Shown: positions 52,613 through 61,717 of the stretch, piece by piece
Position numbering within the stretch: position 1 is the stretch's first letter
How the letters are laid out: the number at the start of each line of letters is the position of its first letter
Assembly (NCBI RefSeq): GCF_028993575.1
Contig: NZ_CP118615.1
Location: 3,348,001-3,412,000, forward strand
Reading direction: 5' to 3'
DNA length: 64,000 bases
Source: Micromonospora cathayae
GTDB taxonomy: Bacteria; Actinomycetota; Actinomycetes; Mycobacteriales; Micromonosporaceae
Translations under genes and position numbers: made by a program
The notes under the pieces: generated by a model
What the model saw: only the letters and a program-made list of their open reading frames with translations
The model's database searches: none
Told to the model about the DNA's origin: nothing

Positions 52613-53640
52613 CCGGTTGCCGGTGGGGCGTCGGGTGGCGTACTGGCGTGGTCGGCGGAAGCTGTCGCAGCAGATGTTCGCTGACCGGCTGGGCAAGTCG
52701 AAGAGTTGGGTGGACAAGGTCGAGCGCGGTGTTCGGTCGCTGGACAAGTTGTCCACGCTTCAGGAGATCGCCGCGGTGCTGCGGGTCGATCCGGCGGTCC
52801 TGTTGGGCCGGGATGTCGAGCGGGTCGAGGTGGCCGAGCGGGCTGAGGGTGTGGAGCGGATCCGGGTGGCGTTGTCGCGGTACGAGATCCCGCTTGCCCG
52901 GCCGGCGGGCCGTCGCCCGGTGCTGCCCGTGGACCGGATGCTCCGGGAGGTGGGGTACGCGTGGACGACGTTCCAGTACGCCCGGTACCAGCAGGTGATC
53001 GATCTGGCCCCGGATCTGTTGACGGATGCGCAGCGCACCCACGCCCAGCAGCCCGGTCCGGGGCGGGTGCCGTTGGTGGAGGCGTACCGGATCGTCAGCG
53101 CGCTGCTGGTCAAGCTCGGGCAGGCGGAGCTGGCGTGGCTCGCGGTGGACCGGGCGATGCTCGCCGCGACCGGGGACAGGTTTCTGGTGGCCGCCGCAGC
53201 CGTGCAGCTCGGTCAGGTGTTACGGGTCGCCGGCCGGGTCCGGGAGGCGAAGTCGGTGATGCTCGCCGCCGCGTACCGGATCGCCCCGCCGGTGATCGAG
53301 TACGGCACCCCGCCTGAGCTGTCCCTGTGTGGAACGCTGCTCGTGCAGGCTGCTCTGGCAGCGGCACAGGGCGGGGACGATGCCACGACCGCTGAGCTGA
53401 TCGGCGAAGCGGCCGGTATGGCGGCCCGGGTCGGGGACGGGCACGACTACCACCGGACCGGGTTCGGGCCGACCGCCGTCGACCTGGCCCGCACCGCCGC
53501 CGCCGTCGAACTCGGGGACGCGCGGGACGCGATCGGCTGGCACGAGAAGGCGACCGGTCGGGCCGGCTGGCGGTGGCTACCGGCCGAGCATCGAGCCGCG
53601 CATCTGGTGGACGCGGCCCGCGCCTACCTGCACGCCGATG
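52460..53640 (+). repeat. Left copy of a 1.2-kb duplicated regulator segment
   Basis: This segment and 55886-57068 are diverged copies of the same XRE/TPR regulator gene, with long stretches of near-identity. The copies straddle attR. They could recombine with each other and delete about 3.4 kb. Confidence 0.85.
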
Positions 53641-53801
53641 ATCCGGCCAGCGCCGCCCGGGTGTTGGTCGAGGCGGAACACACCGCACCGGCCGAGATCC
53701 GGCACCGACCGGTCGCCCGCGAGGTGCTCGCCGAGATCGCCCGCGATCCGCACGCCCCGACCAGCCTTACGCAGCTCGCCGTGACCCTCGGGGTGGGCTG
53801 A
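52599..53801 (+). CDS. XRE/TPR-type regulator (main frame of split gene)
   Basis: The 400-residue product starts at GTG 52599, inside the end of the previous frame. The HTH is near the N-terminus: RRVAYWRGRRKLSQQMFADRLGKSKSWVDKVERG, followed by LQEIAAVLRVDPAVLLG. The rest is TPR-like: YQQVIDLAPDLLTD, LGQAELAWLAVDRAMLAATGDR, AAAYRIAPPVIEYGTP, WLPAEHRAAHLVDAARAYLHADD. It is over 80% similar to the copy at 55874-57139, which lacks the last 45 residues. The HTH is complete, so it can probably still bind DNA. A small gene follows after 3 bp. Confidence 0.85.
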   Translation: MDSPDRLPVGRRVAYWRGRRKLSQQMFADRLGKSKSWVDKVERGVRSLDKLSTLQEIAAVLRVDPAVLLGRDVERVEVAERAEGVERIRVALSRYEIPLARPAGRRPVLPVDRMLREVGYAWTTFQYARYQQVIDLAPDLLTDAQRTHAQQPGPGRVPLVEAYRIVSALLVKLGQAELAWLAVDRAMLAATGDRFLVAAAAVQLGQVLRVAGRVREAKSVMLAAAYRIAPPVIEYGTPPELSLCGTLLVQAALAAAQGGDDATTAELIGEAAGMAARVGDGHDYHRTGFGPTAVDLARTAAAVELGDARDAIGWHEKATGRAGWRWLPAEHRAAHLVDAARAYLHADDPASAARVLVEAEHTAPAEIRHRPVAREVLAEIARDPHAPTSLTQLAVTLGVG

Positions 53802-53804
53802 CTG

Positions 53805-54035
53805 GTGACCGCGCCGTTCCTGTCCCTGGCACAGATCCGCAACCGGCTGATCCTCACCGCCCGTACCGTCCTCCGCCAGCACCGACCCGGACCCGACGGC
53901 CATTGCCGGACGCCGGACTGCCCGGTAGCGACCGCCGCCCGCAACGTCCTCCGTACCGCCGAGGAAGTACAGCAGCGAAGTACAGCAACCTCCCCGACCG
54001 AACCCGACCGGGACGACCCCCAGCAGGCCCGATGA
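53805..54035 (+). CDS. Small protein with Cys/His pair, downstream of regulator
   Basis: The 76-residue protein starts at GTG 53805, 3 bp after the regulator's stop, so it is in its operon. It has a basic amphipathic start (SLAQIRNRLILTARTVLRQH) and the block GHCRTPDCPVATAARNVL with two cysteines and a histidine that could bind metal. The tail is polar. I do not recognise a named family. It ends 36 bp before attR. Confidence 0.65.
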   Translation: MTAPFLSLAQIRNRLILTARTVLRQHRPGPDGHCRTPDCPVATAARNVLRTAEEVQQRSTATSPTEPDRDDPQQAR

Positions 54036-54071
54036 CCTCGGACGGCACCCGATCCGACCGGCCTGCCGACA

Positions 54072-54115
54072 GTTCACACCGAAGAGGTCACTGGTTCGAT
54101 CCCAGTATCGCCCAC
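54072..54115 (+). repeat. attR: 44-bp copy of the tRNA-Val 3' half
   Basis: Identical to 45498-45541. The D-arm and 5' acceptor are missing, so this is not a tRNA gene. The copy is preceded on the element side by GCCGACA, a word that recurs before the degenerate site at 57065. On the outer side it reads CCACCATAAA, i.e. an encoded CCA end. Confidence 0.93.
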
Positions 54116-54131
54116 CATAAATACGGCAAGC

Positions 54132-54159
54132 TCAAGGCCCCTCAATCGAGGGGCCTTGA
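54132..54159. terminator. Hairpin just outside attR
   Basis: Perfect 12-bp arms TCAAGGCCCCTC (54132-54143) and GAGGGGCCTTGA (54148-54159) enclose loop AATC and are followed by CTCGTTTCTG. In the unoccupied chromosome it may be the terminator of tRNA-Val. Confidence 0.8.
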
Positions 54160-54404
54160 CTCGTTTCTGTCGACCAGTGCTGGCCCGGAGGCAGCGAGAA
54201 GGCAGCGAAGCATGCCAGCACCTGACGGTCAGATTCGGAGCACGTCGGCTGGAGCGCGGATCTCCCACCCGAAAGCGGAGCATGCGCTCTGCGGTACCTG
54301 GGCCGACGTCGAGAGTCCCCGTCCGCCGAGGTCTCCGGCCAGGTCCAGGGTCGATGGGCCTGGCTCCGGTCTCACCTGCGTGGCTCCGCCGTCGATGTAG
54401 GCGG

Positions 54405-54911
54405 ATGTCGAAACCGGTGGACGAAGACCAGTGCAGTTCCGACACTCGGCGTGTGATCGACATTCGAGACGCCGGGGTGCGGGTCCGCGCAGGTGAGCTG
54501 GCGAGCGAGGAACTGCCGATGATCGCGGCAGAAGCGCTTGCCGAAGGGCTGGACACCCCATCGCTGCGGGAACTCGCCGGGCTCTCGGCAGGCGAGTACC
54601 GCGAGGCACGCGAGCTGTTGGACCGGGTGGTCGCCGAGTTGGGTCTGCCCGCGCTGCCGGACGAGGACCAGGCGGTCTGGGAGATGGCGGTCTTGGCTGC
54701 ACGACGAATGGTGGCCGGGGCCGTCGCGCCGGTGGACGGCGCGCAAGCCATCGCGGCCTATGCCGGGTCTCTGGGGTTTCCGGAACCCCTTGCCACGTTC
54801 GCCTTCCTGGCCGACCTGTGGGAGGACAGCGCGGCCGATCGCGCTGGGCTCGAACATGACATGGTGCACGCGGCGGAGTCGATCGTGTGGGAAGCGGACG
54901 AGCTGGCGTGA
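54405..54911 (+). CDS. Uncharacterised 168-residue acidic helical protein
   Basis: ATG 54405 starts MSKPVDEDQCSSDTRRVIDIRDAG. The body is acidic and helical: GLDTPSLRELAGLSAGEYREARELLDRVVAELGLPALPDEDQAVWEM in parts, and DMVHAAESIVWEADELA at the end. No catalytic motif or membrane segment is seen. I do not recognise the family; similar short helical proteins are frequent in Micromonosporaceae islands. It lies in the segment just outside attR. Confidence 0.6.
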   Translation: MSKPVDEDQCSSDTRRVIDIRDAGVRVRAGELASEELPMIAAEALAEGLDTPSLRELAGLSAGEYREARELLDRVVAELGLPALPDEDQAVWEMAVLAARRMVAGAVAPVDGAQAIAAYAGSLGFPEPLATFAFLADLWEDSAADRAGLEHDMVHAAESIVWEADELA

Positions 54912-54972
54912 CCGGCGCGGCGACCGGGCAGCCACAGGCCGACCTGCCGTCGACCTGCCCCGCGAGCGGTCG

Positions 54973-55722
54973 CTACGTCGCCGGCGTGTTGTACCGGTCC
55001 AGCGTGGCCTTGGACGTGGAGGCGTCCTGGAAGACGAGTTCCCACGGGCCGGTGTTGACGTCCATGTCCTTGCCGAACCCGACCCACTTGCCGGCCATCC
55101 GTCGGCCCGTGGGCTCAGCCAGAAGCTGGATGGCACCGTGGTACCGGGCACCCCGGTAGTAGCCGGCCGGGTCGGTCTGCTCCACCCACGTGCCGGTGAT
55201 GACTGCACCGTCCACGGTGAGGTCGAGTGACAGCGACGATGTCGCCGAGCCGGGCAGGCTTCGGACGGTCAGCCGGTCGCCGTGCTGGAGCACCACCACG
55301 AAGTGCTGCCCGGCGAAGGACTCTTCCCGACCGCTGGAGAAGTACTGGTAGCGGCTGAGCCAGACGCCCTCGTACGACCGGTAGGTGGAGGCCGGCCGGG
55401 ACGTGGGCGTCGGTGTGGCCAGGCTGGACGTGGGAGACGTCAAATCGTGCCCACCGTGCTCGTCGTCGGCGACCTGGCCGTCGGGCACTGCCGCGAAGCC
55501 GAGCAGCGAGATGGGTAGGCCGGTGACGACCTCCAGCGCGCGGGCGTAGACAGGTCGCGGTGCGGCGATCGCCCCGGACTCCCACCGCTGGACGAGTCTC
55601 TTGTTGGCGTCGTTGGGTTCGCCGACCCGGTGGCCGGCGGCTTGGAGCGCGCGAGCGAAGTCGTCCTGGCTCATACGCATTCCGGTGCGGACAGCGCGCA
55701 AGGCGGTGTTCGGGGCGGTCAT
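54973..55722 (-). CDS. XRE-type regulator with C-terminal beta domain
   Basis: The 249-residue protein starts MTAPNTALRAVRTGMRMSQDDFARALQAAGHR at ATG 55722. The HTH (about 5-65) includes NDANKRLVQRWESGAIAAPRP. A flexible S/T/P stretch (about 85-105) links to a lipocalin-like or calycin-like beta domain (about 110-249: YEGVWLSRYQYFSSGREESF, FVVVLQHGDRLTVRSLPG, GTWVEQTDPAGYYRGARYHGAIQLL, GKWVGFGKDMDVNTGPWELVF). The beta domain could bind a small ligand. It diverges from the regulator at 55874. Confidence 0.78.
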   Translation of the reverse strand: MTAPNTALRAVRTGMRMSQDDFARALQAAGHRVGEPNDANKRLVQRWESGAIAAPRPVYARALEVVTGLPISLLGFAAVPDGQVADDEHGGHDLTSPTSSLATPTPTSRPASTYRSYEGVWLSRYQYFSSGREESFAGQHFVVVLQHGDRLTVRSLPGSATSSLSLDLTVDGAVITGTWVEQTDPAGYYRGARYHGAIQLLAEPTGRRMAGKWVGFGKDMDVNTGPWELVFQDASTSKATLDRYNTPAT

Positions 55723-55873
55723 GACCGCCACTCTAGCGGTATGTCGTCTAGATGTCGCCGGCTAAGAGGCTGCTTTGTCGCTCTTTGAGTCGTCGCGATC
55801 GGCGACAAGTAGGCGTCATTGTGGACGCTGTGCGGCGTCGGCAGGTGCCGCCGCGTTGCCGACGGAGGTAGAG
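55723..55873. promoter_or_regulatory. Divergent regulator promoter region with short inverted repeats
   Basis: The 151-bp gap between two divergent XRE-type genes contains the word TGTCG several times and an inverted pair TTGTCGC ... GCGACAA (55780s to 55808), probably operator sites of one or both regulators. GGAGGTAGAG before 55874 is the ribosome site. Confidence 0.4.
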
Positions 55874-57139
55874 ATGCAGGGTGCGGGCGACGACCCGGCG
55901 GTGAGCCGGGGAGAGCAGCTCCAGCAGGCGGAACGGGAGGCGGCGAAGCGTCGGCTGCTCGACTTGGCCGAGGCGGAGCGGATACCGGTGGAGGAGACCA
56001 CCGGGCGGTACCGGACCGGCGGTGGCGTCGTGGACGACACTGATCGGCTGCCGGTGGGGCGGCGGGTGGCGTACTGGCGGGGTCGGCGGAGGTTGTCGCA
56101 GCAGTTGTTCGCCGATCGGCTCGGTAAGTCGAAGAGTTGGGTGGACAAGGTGGAGCGGGGTGTCCGGTCGCTGGACAAGCTGTCGACGCTTCAGGAGATC
56201 GCGGCGGTGTTGCGGATCGATCCGGCGGTCCTGGTGGGTCGGGGCGTGCCGCCGGTCGAGGTGTCCGAACGTGCTGAGGGTGTGGAGCGGATCCGGGCCG
56301 CGTTGTCCCGGTACGAGATTCCGCTTGCCCGGCCGGCGGGCCGTCGGCCGGTGCTGCCCGTGGACCGGATGCTCCGGGAGGTGGGGTATGCGTGGACGAC
56401 GTTCCAGCGTGCCCGGTACCAGCAGGTGATCGACCTGGCCCCGGATTTGCTCACCGATGCCCACCGCACCCACGCCCAGCAGCCCGGTCCCGGGCGGGTG
56501 CCGTTGGTGGAGGCGTACCGGATCGTCGCTGCGCTGCTGGTGAAGCTCGGGCAGGCGGAGCTGGCGTGGCTGGCGGTGGACCGGGCGATGCTCGCCGCGA
56601 CCGGGGACCGGGCTCTGGTGGCCGCCGCAGCCGTGCAACTCGGCCAGGTGCTGCGCGCCGCCGGCCGGGTCCGGGAGGCGAAGTCGGTGCTGCTCGCCGC
56701 CGCGTACCGGATCGCCCCGCCGGTGATCGAGTACGGCACCCCGGCCGAGCTGTCCCTGTGCGGCACCCTGCTCATCCAGGCCGCCCTGGCGGCGGCACAG
56801 GGCGGGGACGAACCGGCTGCCGTTGAGCTGATCGACGAAGCGGCCGGTATGGCGGCCCGGGTCGGGGACGGCCACGACTACCACCGGACCGGGTTCGGCC
56901 CGACAGCCGTGGACCTGGCCCGCACCGCCGCAGCCGTCGAATGCTGCGACGCCCGGGACGCGATCGGCTGGCACGAGAAGGCCACCGGGCGGGCCGGCTG
57001 GCGGTGGCTACCGGCCGAGCATCGGGCCGCGCACCTGGTGGACGCGGCCCGTGCCTACCTGTACGCCGACAGTCACACCCAAGAGGTCACCACCCCGGCT
57101 GCACGAGCCGCAGGGCGATGCCTGTACGGATCTGCTTGA
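55874..57139 (+). pseudogene. XRE/TPR regulator paralogue, 3' end replaced at an att-like site
   Basis: ATG 55874 opens a 421-residue frame, uninterrupted where the copy at 52448-53801 is split. Residues about 1-45 match the separate small frame there. The HTH (RRLSQQLFADRLGKSKSWVDKVERG) and the TPR-like body follow. Identity runs to DAARAYLYAD at 57068. The homologous last 45 residues (ASAARVLVEAEHTAPAEIRH... in the other copy) are then gone, replaced by an unrelated tail SHTQEVTTPAARAAGRCLYGSA. The break is exactly at an att-like sequence (57065-57090). It may still be made and bind DNA, but the natural C-terminus is lost. Confidence 0.8.
57065..57090 (+). repeat. Degenerate att-like sequence
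   Basis: GCCGACAGTCACACC and AAGAGGTCAC match the attR junction (54065 onward) at 25 of 27 aligned positions, with one gap and one mismatch, then identity ends. The match includes GCCGACA, which belongs to the element side of attR and not to the tRNA. It therefore looks like an old element end rather than a chance tRNA-like stretch. Confidence 0.7.
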
Positions 57140-57168
57140 CCAAGCCCTCCTCGACCGGCACAGGCGTT

Positions 57169-57792
57169 TCAGCTCGGCGGCGGGATGTTCGACGTCCGGA
57201 CAGGCATCGACACGTCGCGTGGCCAGTCTCCCAGGTGCGGGAACTGTCGAAGGTAGCGCTCGCATCCCGTGACGAAGTCACCTTGTTCAGGTGGCAGGCG
57301 GGTCGTCATGACGACGTCGCGTGGGACGGTCCCGCCGGGCCGCAGCATCCGAATCTGTTCGTCGATGAACGTCCCGCCCCCGAGTTCGGCGGCGGCCAGC
57401 GCCAGGGCCGTTGCGACGACAACGCTCACACACGTGCGATAGGGGCTGAAGACGGCCTCGACCTCGCCACCGGTCTCCGGAGCGTGGTCGATGACCATCA
57501 GCCGGACGCCGTCGTGGTAACCGGCGATGTCGATTTCATAGTGGATGGCGGCGGGTGAACCGTCGGTGTCGCGGGCAATAGGGTCACCGATGGTGGTGGA
57601 CATCAGTTCGGCTCCATGAAGGTGCCGGCCGGCGGCGACGCGGCGTCCCCGTTCGTATCGGCGGTCGACGGCAACGTCCAGTTCGGGTGCCACCTCGACG
57701 CCGACAAGATCCGCCAGAGTGCTCCGTGCGGCGATCAGCACGGCGGCGAGCGGGATGGCTCTCGGCAACGACGCCTCAAGGTCGATCGACAC
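57169..57792 (-). CDS. Uncharacterised 207-residue protein
   Basis: The protein starts at GTG 57792 (MSIDLEASLPRAIPLAAVLIAARSTLADLVG) and contains a beta-rich middle, AAIHYEIDIAGYHDGVRLMVIDHAPE, then VVVATALALAAAELGGGTFIDEQIRML and PPEQGDFVTGCERYLRQFPHLG. No motif points to a function; I do not recognise the family. It lies 9 bp downstream of the rox-like gene on the same strand, so it may be cotranscribed with it. Confidence 0.6.
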   Translation of the reverse strand: MSIDLEASLPRAIPLAAVLIAARSTLADLVGVEVAPELDVAVDRRYERGRRVAAGRHLHGAELMSTTIGDPIARDTDGSPAAIHYEIDIAGYHDGVRLMVIDHAPETGGEVEAVFSPYRTCVSVVVATALALAAAELGGGTFIDEQIRMLRPGGTVPRDVVMTTRLPPEQGDFVTGCERYLRQFPHLGDWPRDVSMPVRTSNIPPPS

Positions 57793-57801
57793 GCAGAGAC
57801 T

Positions 57802-59394
<1,593 letters not shown>

Positions 59395-59584
59395 CTACCG
59401 GGGGTCGTTCCGTCCGGTCCACCGGTTATCGACGGGGTGAACGGCAGCGTGGGTCCGCGCCGGTGGGCCGGTTCCGTCCGCCACAGAAAACCACCCCGCG
59501 TTTCCGGGTGCTCTCGATAGGGTGTCGCCCACAGTGCTGTGTCGACCACGCCGGGGGTCCGGCCAGAATCGGAGGTCCCTGCTC

Positions 59585-59926
59585 ATGGCCGGTAAGTCGT
59601 ATCAGGTCATCGTGCGCGGCAAGTTCCCGCCGTTGGACGACAGGCAACGGGCCGATCTGCTCGCCAGGGCCGACGATCACGACGTGTACCAGGCGAGGTT
59701 CACCGAGGAGGGCACCCTGACCTACGAGCGGTCCCTGCTCGGGTTCACCTTCCGTTGCCTGGTCCCGGCCACCGAGGAGGACGGCGAATCCGTCGTGACC
59801 GGTAGGGCGGAGGCGCTCGCCGGGGCGGCCGTCCGCGGGCTCGGTGCCGACTACCGCGACCTCACGTCGGTGGCGACCGACCTGGACAGCATCAAGATCC
59901 GTCGCCGGGGACACCCAACCGGGTGA
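59585..59926 (+). CDS. DUF6204-like small protein
   Basis: The 113-residue protein starts MAGKSYQVIVRGKFPPLDDRQRADLLARADDHDVYQARFTEEGTL at ATG 59585 (GGAGG upstream). Alternating beta strands and helices resemble a ferredoxin-like fold, with VIVRGKF, DDHDVYQARFTEEG and FRCLVP as distinctive blocks. It resembles what is labelled DUF6204; function is unknown. A methyltransferase follows on the same strand. Confidence 0.7.
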   Translation: MAGKSYQVIVRGKFPPLDDRQRADLLARADDHDVYQARFTEEGTLTYERSLLGFTFRCLVPATEEDGESVVTGRAEALAGAAVRGLGADYRDLTSVATDLDSIKIRRRGHPTG

Positions 59927-59982
59927 CGGTCGGGACAGGCCCGCACACCGGTCGCCCGGCCGGCGTCGTTATCGTGCGGCGC

Positions 59983-60621
59983 ATGGCTGTTCCCGGTTGG
60001 CTCGACGACACCCGGACCTCGTACGACACGGTGGCGGTCAGCTACGCCGACCTGCTGCGCGACGCGCTCGCCGCCGAACCGTTCCAGCGGGGCATCCTCG
60101 CGCTCTTCGCCGAGCTGGTACGGGCTCAGGGGCCGGGCGTGGTCGCCGACGTGGGGTGCGGTCCGGGCCGGATCACCGGGTACCTGGACGGCCTCGGCCT
60201 GGACGTGTTGGGTGTCGACCTTTCACCCGGGATGATCGGGGTGGCCCGGCGGGACCATCCCGGCCTGCGGTTCGAGGTGGGCTCGATGACCCGGCTCGAC
60301 CTGGCCGACGACTCGCTGACCGGCCTGCTGGCCTGGTTCTCCCTGATCCACGTCCCCGACGACGAGGTACCGGGGGTCCTCGCCGAGTTCCGGCGGGTGC
60401 TGCGGCCGGGTGGTGTGGTGCTGCTCGGGTTCCACGCCGGTGACGGCAGTCGACTGAAGACCGAGGGTTACGGCGGTCACCCGATGCACGTCCACGTGCA
60501 TCGCCGCCGGCCGGAGCGGGTCGCGGCCTGGCTGGAGGCCGCCGGGTTCACCGTCGAGGCCGAGCTGACACACCGGCCGGCCCCCGACGTCGAGGGTGGT
60601 TTCGTCTTCGCCCATCGCTGA
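59983..60621 (+). CDS. Class I SAM-dependent methyltransferase
   Basis: The 212-residue protein starts MAVPGWLDDTRTSYDTVAVSYADLL at ATG 59983; a GTG at 59923 overlapping the previous stop is the alternative. Motif I is VVADVGCGPGRITGYL, motif II VLGVDLSPGM, and post-motifs ARRDHPGLRFEVGSM and LAWFSLIHVPDDEVPGVLAEFRRVLRPGG follow. It is a general type of small-molecule methyltransferase. The histidine-rich GGHPMHVHVHRRRPE is unusual but conserved in many such actinobacterial proteins. The substrate is unknown. Confidence 0.87.
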   Translation: MAVPGWLDDTRTSYDTVAVSYADLLRDALAAEPFQRGILALFAELVRAQGPGVVADVGCGPGRITGYLDGLGLDVLGVDLSPGMIGVARRDHPGLRFEVGSMTRLDLADDSLTGLLAWFSLIHVPDDEVPGVLAEFRRVLRPGGVVLLGFHAGDGSRLKTEGYGGHPMHVHVHRRRPERVAAWLEAAGFTVEAELTHRPAPDVEGGFVFAHR

Positions 60622-60729
60622 GCCGGGGGTGGCCGGGTCCGCGACTGCCGACCCGGCCGGCACCGGAATCCGGACGCCTGAACGGCCTGCGGTGTGTGAG
60701 TATGGCGGCCGTCCCGAAGGAGGTGGATC

Positions 60730-61317
60730 ATGCTCGGCCCGGACGTGCGGGTGCCGGACCGGCTGCGGCACGCCGTGTTCGTGGCGAGGCCGTTGACCGT
60801 GGACGTGGCGACCCTGGACTATGCCGCCTACCTGGCCAGCCCGGATGTCATCCGGGTGCACAGCGACGGCCGGTGGCCCACCGACGGGTTCACCCTGCGG
60901 CGGGAACTCGAGCAGGTGGCGAAGCACCAGGCCGACCACGAGGCCCGCCGTGCCTTCACCTTCCTCCTCCTCGACTCTTGCGAGGAGGAAGCGCTCGGTT
61001 GCCTCTACCTGAACCCGCTCCACGAGTACCTGGGCCGGGTCCGGGCTGAACCCCGGACGGTGTGCGGCTTCCCGCCGGAATCCGCGATGGTCACCTTCTG
61101 GCTTCGACAGGATCGACAGGACGCCGCACTGGCGGAGGCGGTGGCGGGAGCCGTGAACGACTGGCTGGTCGACGACTGGCCGATCACCGCGCATCTGTTC
61201 CGGATCCTGCCGGACGAGTGGACGTCCCGTACGGCGCTGGAGCGACTCCCGCTGCGGCGGGTCGATCTGTCGCTGCCCGGGGAGCATCGTCCGTACCTGT
61301 GGTACCAGCCGCGCTAG
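60730..61317 (+). CDS. GNAT-like acetyltransferase
   Basis: The 195-residue protein starts at ATG 60730 behind GAAGGAGGTGG, a very strong ribosome site. Its order of strands fits the GNAT fold: VFVARPLTVDVATLDYAAYLAS, AFTFLLLDSCEEEALGCLYLNPLHEYLGR, ESAMVTFWLRQDRQDAALAEAVAGAVNDWLV. The classical acetyl-CoA loop (Q/RxxGxG/A) is not obvious, so activity is uncertain. It stands alone between the methyltransferase and an XRE gene. Confidence 0.65.
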   Translation: MLGPDVRVPDRLRHAVFVARPLTVDVATLDYAAYLASPDVIRVHSDGRWPTDGFTLRRELEQVAKHQADHEARRAFTFLLLDSCEEEALGCLYLNPLHEYLGRVRAEPRTVCGFPPESAMVTFWLRQDRQDAALAEAVAGAVNDWLVDDWPITAHLFRILPDEWTSRTALERLPLRRVDLSLPGEHRPYLWYQPR

Positions 61318-61359
61318 CCGTCGTTCCGGGGGCGCTACCGGCCCGGTGGCACCGGGACG

Positions 61360-61626
61360 CTAGGACGCCTGGCGGACGGGCATGTCGGCCAGCCAGACGT
61401 CGGCCAGGTCGGCGAGGGGGACGTCGAGGGCCTGGCTGAGGCAGACCACGGTGCCGAACGCCGGTGCGGGCAGCCGGCCCGCCTCGATCTTGCGCAGCGT
61501 CTCGGGGGAGATGCCGGCCGCCAGGGCCACCTGGACCAGGCTGCGACCGGCCCGCGCCGCCCGGAGGGCGGCTCCGAGGCGCTGGCCGGCGGCGATCTGT
61601 TCGGCGGTGAGTGGTTGGCGGACCAT
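61360..61626 (-). CDS. XRE-family regulator
   Basis: The 88-residue protein starts MVRQPLTAEQIAAGQRLGAALRAARAGRSLVQVALAAGISPETLRKIEAG in parts at ATG 61626. The HTH fills residues about 14-75, with recognition helix SPETLRKIEAG. It diverges from the methionine aminopeptidase at 61718; the 91-bp gap has two copies of an AT-rich palindrome, its probable operators. Confidence 0.88.
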   Translation of the reverse strand: MVRQPLTAEQIAAGQRLGAALRAARAGRSLVQVALAAGISPETLRKIEAGRLPAPAFGTVVCLSQALDVPLADLADVWLADMPVRQAS

Positions 61627-61664
61627 GCCAGCAGGATAGCCCTCCGGCGTCCCCCGACCGGGCG

Positions 61665-61694
61665 TGGTATAAAAATGCCGGTATAAAAATACCG
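61665..61694. promoter_or_regulatory. Twin operators of the XRE/map divergon
   Basis: TGGTAT-AAAA-ATGCCG (61665-61680) and CGGTAT-AAAA-ATACCG (61679-61694) are near-identical palindromes 14 bp centre to centre. They stand out against the high GC background. TATAAA inside each could also serve as a -10 element, so binding would repress. Confidence 0.7.
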
Positions 61695-61717
61695 ACACCG
61701 GGGAGAGGGAGGCCGTC

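Larger units (their letters stand above)
45498..54115. mobile_element. pSAM2-like AICE integrated in tRNA-Val, transfer genes absent
   Basis: An 8.6-kb segment lies between the 44-bp att repeats. At the tRNA end it carries int, xis and rep in overlapping order, the core of pSAM2-type actinomycete integrative and conjugative elements. The rest holds an origin-like inverted-repeat region, two AT-richer small genes, XRE-type regulators and a small protein. No FtsK/TraB-type transfer ATPase or spread gene is present, so it may be mobilisable only, or a decayed AICE. Integration and excision functions look complete. Confidence 0.9.

Noticed and set aside
54072..54115. Second tRNA-Val gene
   Set aside because: Only the 3' half is present; no D-arm or 5' acceptor strand. 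It is an attachment site.
54074..54751. Minus-strand frame ending MVGDTGIEPVTSSV
   Set aside because: This ending is the well-known false translation of the antisense of a tRNA 3' half (here attR). It overlaps a better plus-strand gene.
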